This document shows positions 14,533 to 14,655 of a stretch of 14,655 bases of DNA, in pieces. Positions within the stretch are counted from its first letter, which is position 1, and every line of letters starts with the position of its first letter. The position numbers and the translations under genes are program-made. The notes below the pieces were generated by a model. It was given only the letters and a program-made list of their open reading frames with translations. It ran no database searches and was not told where the DNA came from. The stretch lies in NCBI GenBank assembly GCA_021850345.1, contig JAJZMN010000084.1:1-14655 (forward strand), in the 5' to 3' direction. The stretch comes from Actinomycetes bacterium (GTDB lineage Bacteria > Actinomycetota > Acidimicrobiia > Acidimicrobiales > RAAP-2).

Positions 14533-14606
14533 TGGGGACGGAGGGATTCGAACCCTCACTGGGGGCGGTTTAAGCGCCTTGCCTCTGCCGGTTGGGCTAC
14601 GTCCCC
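14533..14606 (-). tRNA. tRNA with anticodon UAA (Leu codon UUA), short variable loop
   Basis: All arms fold on the minus strand. The 7-bp acceptor is GGGGACG/CGTCCCC, perfectly paired. The D arm is GCC...GGC with an 11-nt loop containing GG. The anticodon arm AGGCG-CTTAAAC-CGCCC has four pairs plus an A-C mismatch at 27-43. The variable loop is 5 nt (CCAGT), and the T arm GAGGG-TTCGAAT-CCCTC is perfect with a canonical loop. The discriminator is A and no CCA is encoded. The anticodon is TAA, reading the leucine codon UUA, but bacterial tRNA-Leu is normally class II with a long variable arm. Total length is 74 nt. So it is either an unusual class I leucine tRNA or one charged with another amino acid. 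Confidence 0.85.
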
Positions 14607-14655
14607 CGGCAACAGTCTGACTGTTCGCACCACCGGCCGTGGCACGCCGTGGCCC

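Noticed and set aside
14533..14606. attachment-site duplication of the tRNA 3' end inside the window
   Set aside because: No second copy of the T-arm/acceptor sequence was found; a GGGGACGACGGGG near 14038 is only a partial, likely chance match.

Overview
The window looks like a high-GC actinobacterial chromosome. Evidence for this: very GC-rich coding with GC-rich third codon positions; a RipA-type secreted NlpC/P60 hydrolase with an Ala-rich linker; start sites that look leaderless (a TANNNT -10 box 6-9 nt before the start codon); and a PlsC-like acyltransferase paired with an atypical epimerase, which recalls the mycobacterial Rv0501/Rv0502 pair. Genus and species cannot be read from the sequence; a deep actinobacterial lineage such as Acidimicrobiia is a guess.

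Layout. (1) 1-1040 (+): 3' part of a SWIM zinc-finger gene whose N-terminal side is a tandem Pro/Asp repeat cut by the window edge. (2) 1003-2939 (-): acyltransferase followed 2 bp later by an epimerase-like SDR, overlapping the SWIM gene tail to tail. (3) 3175-4431 (-): secreted coiled-coil NlpC/P60 peptidoglycan hydrolase, probably from a leaderless promoter. (4) 4698-8737 (+): a MurE-type ligase, an overlapping GT2 glycosyltransferase and a type-B carboxylesterase, divergent from the hydrolase. (5) 8811-10694 (-): one ABC-2 exporter with ATPase and permease fused in one chain. (6) 10908-12230 (+): a small conserved-looking protein and a secreted GH25-like protein. (7) 12231-14655: a gene-poor accessory-looking stretch. 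It holds a frame-shifted relic, a 22-bp tandem repeat containing a good promoter, a small secreted protein with a structured leader, a doubtful 49-codon ORF, a small probably leaderless gene with a terminator, and a class I tRNA with anticodon UAA.

How the genes fit together. Regions 2-4 share an envelope theme: lipid acylation, sugar/NAD chemistry, peptidoglycan hydrolysis, Mur-type ligation and glycosyl transfer. The nlpC/murE divergent region is a natural point of joint control, with a small inverted repeat in the middle. The MurE-like protein lacks the usual diaminopimelate-recognition Arg and has no other dcw genes in view, so its substrate is open. No CRISPR array, toxin-antitoxin pair, complete transposon or recognised defence system was found. 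The least ordinary signals are the short-variable-loop tRNA(UAA), the MurE motif change, the SDR that has lost its YxxxK pair, and the promoter-bearing tandem repeat in the accessory tail.
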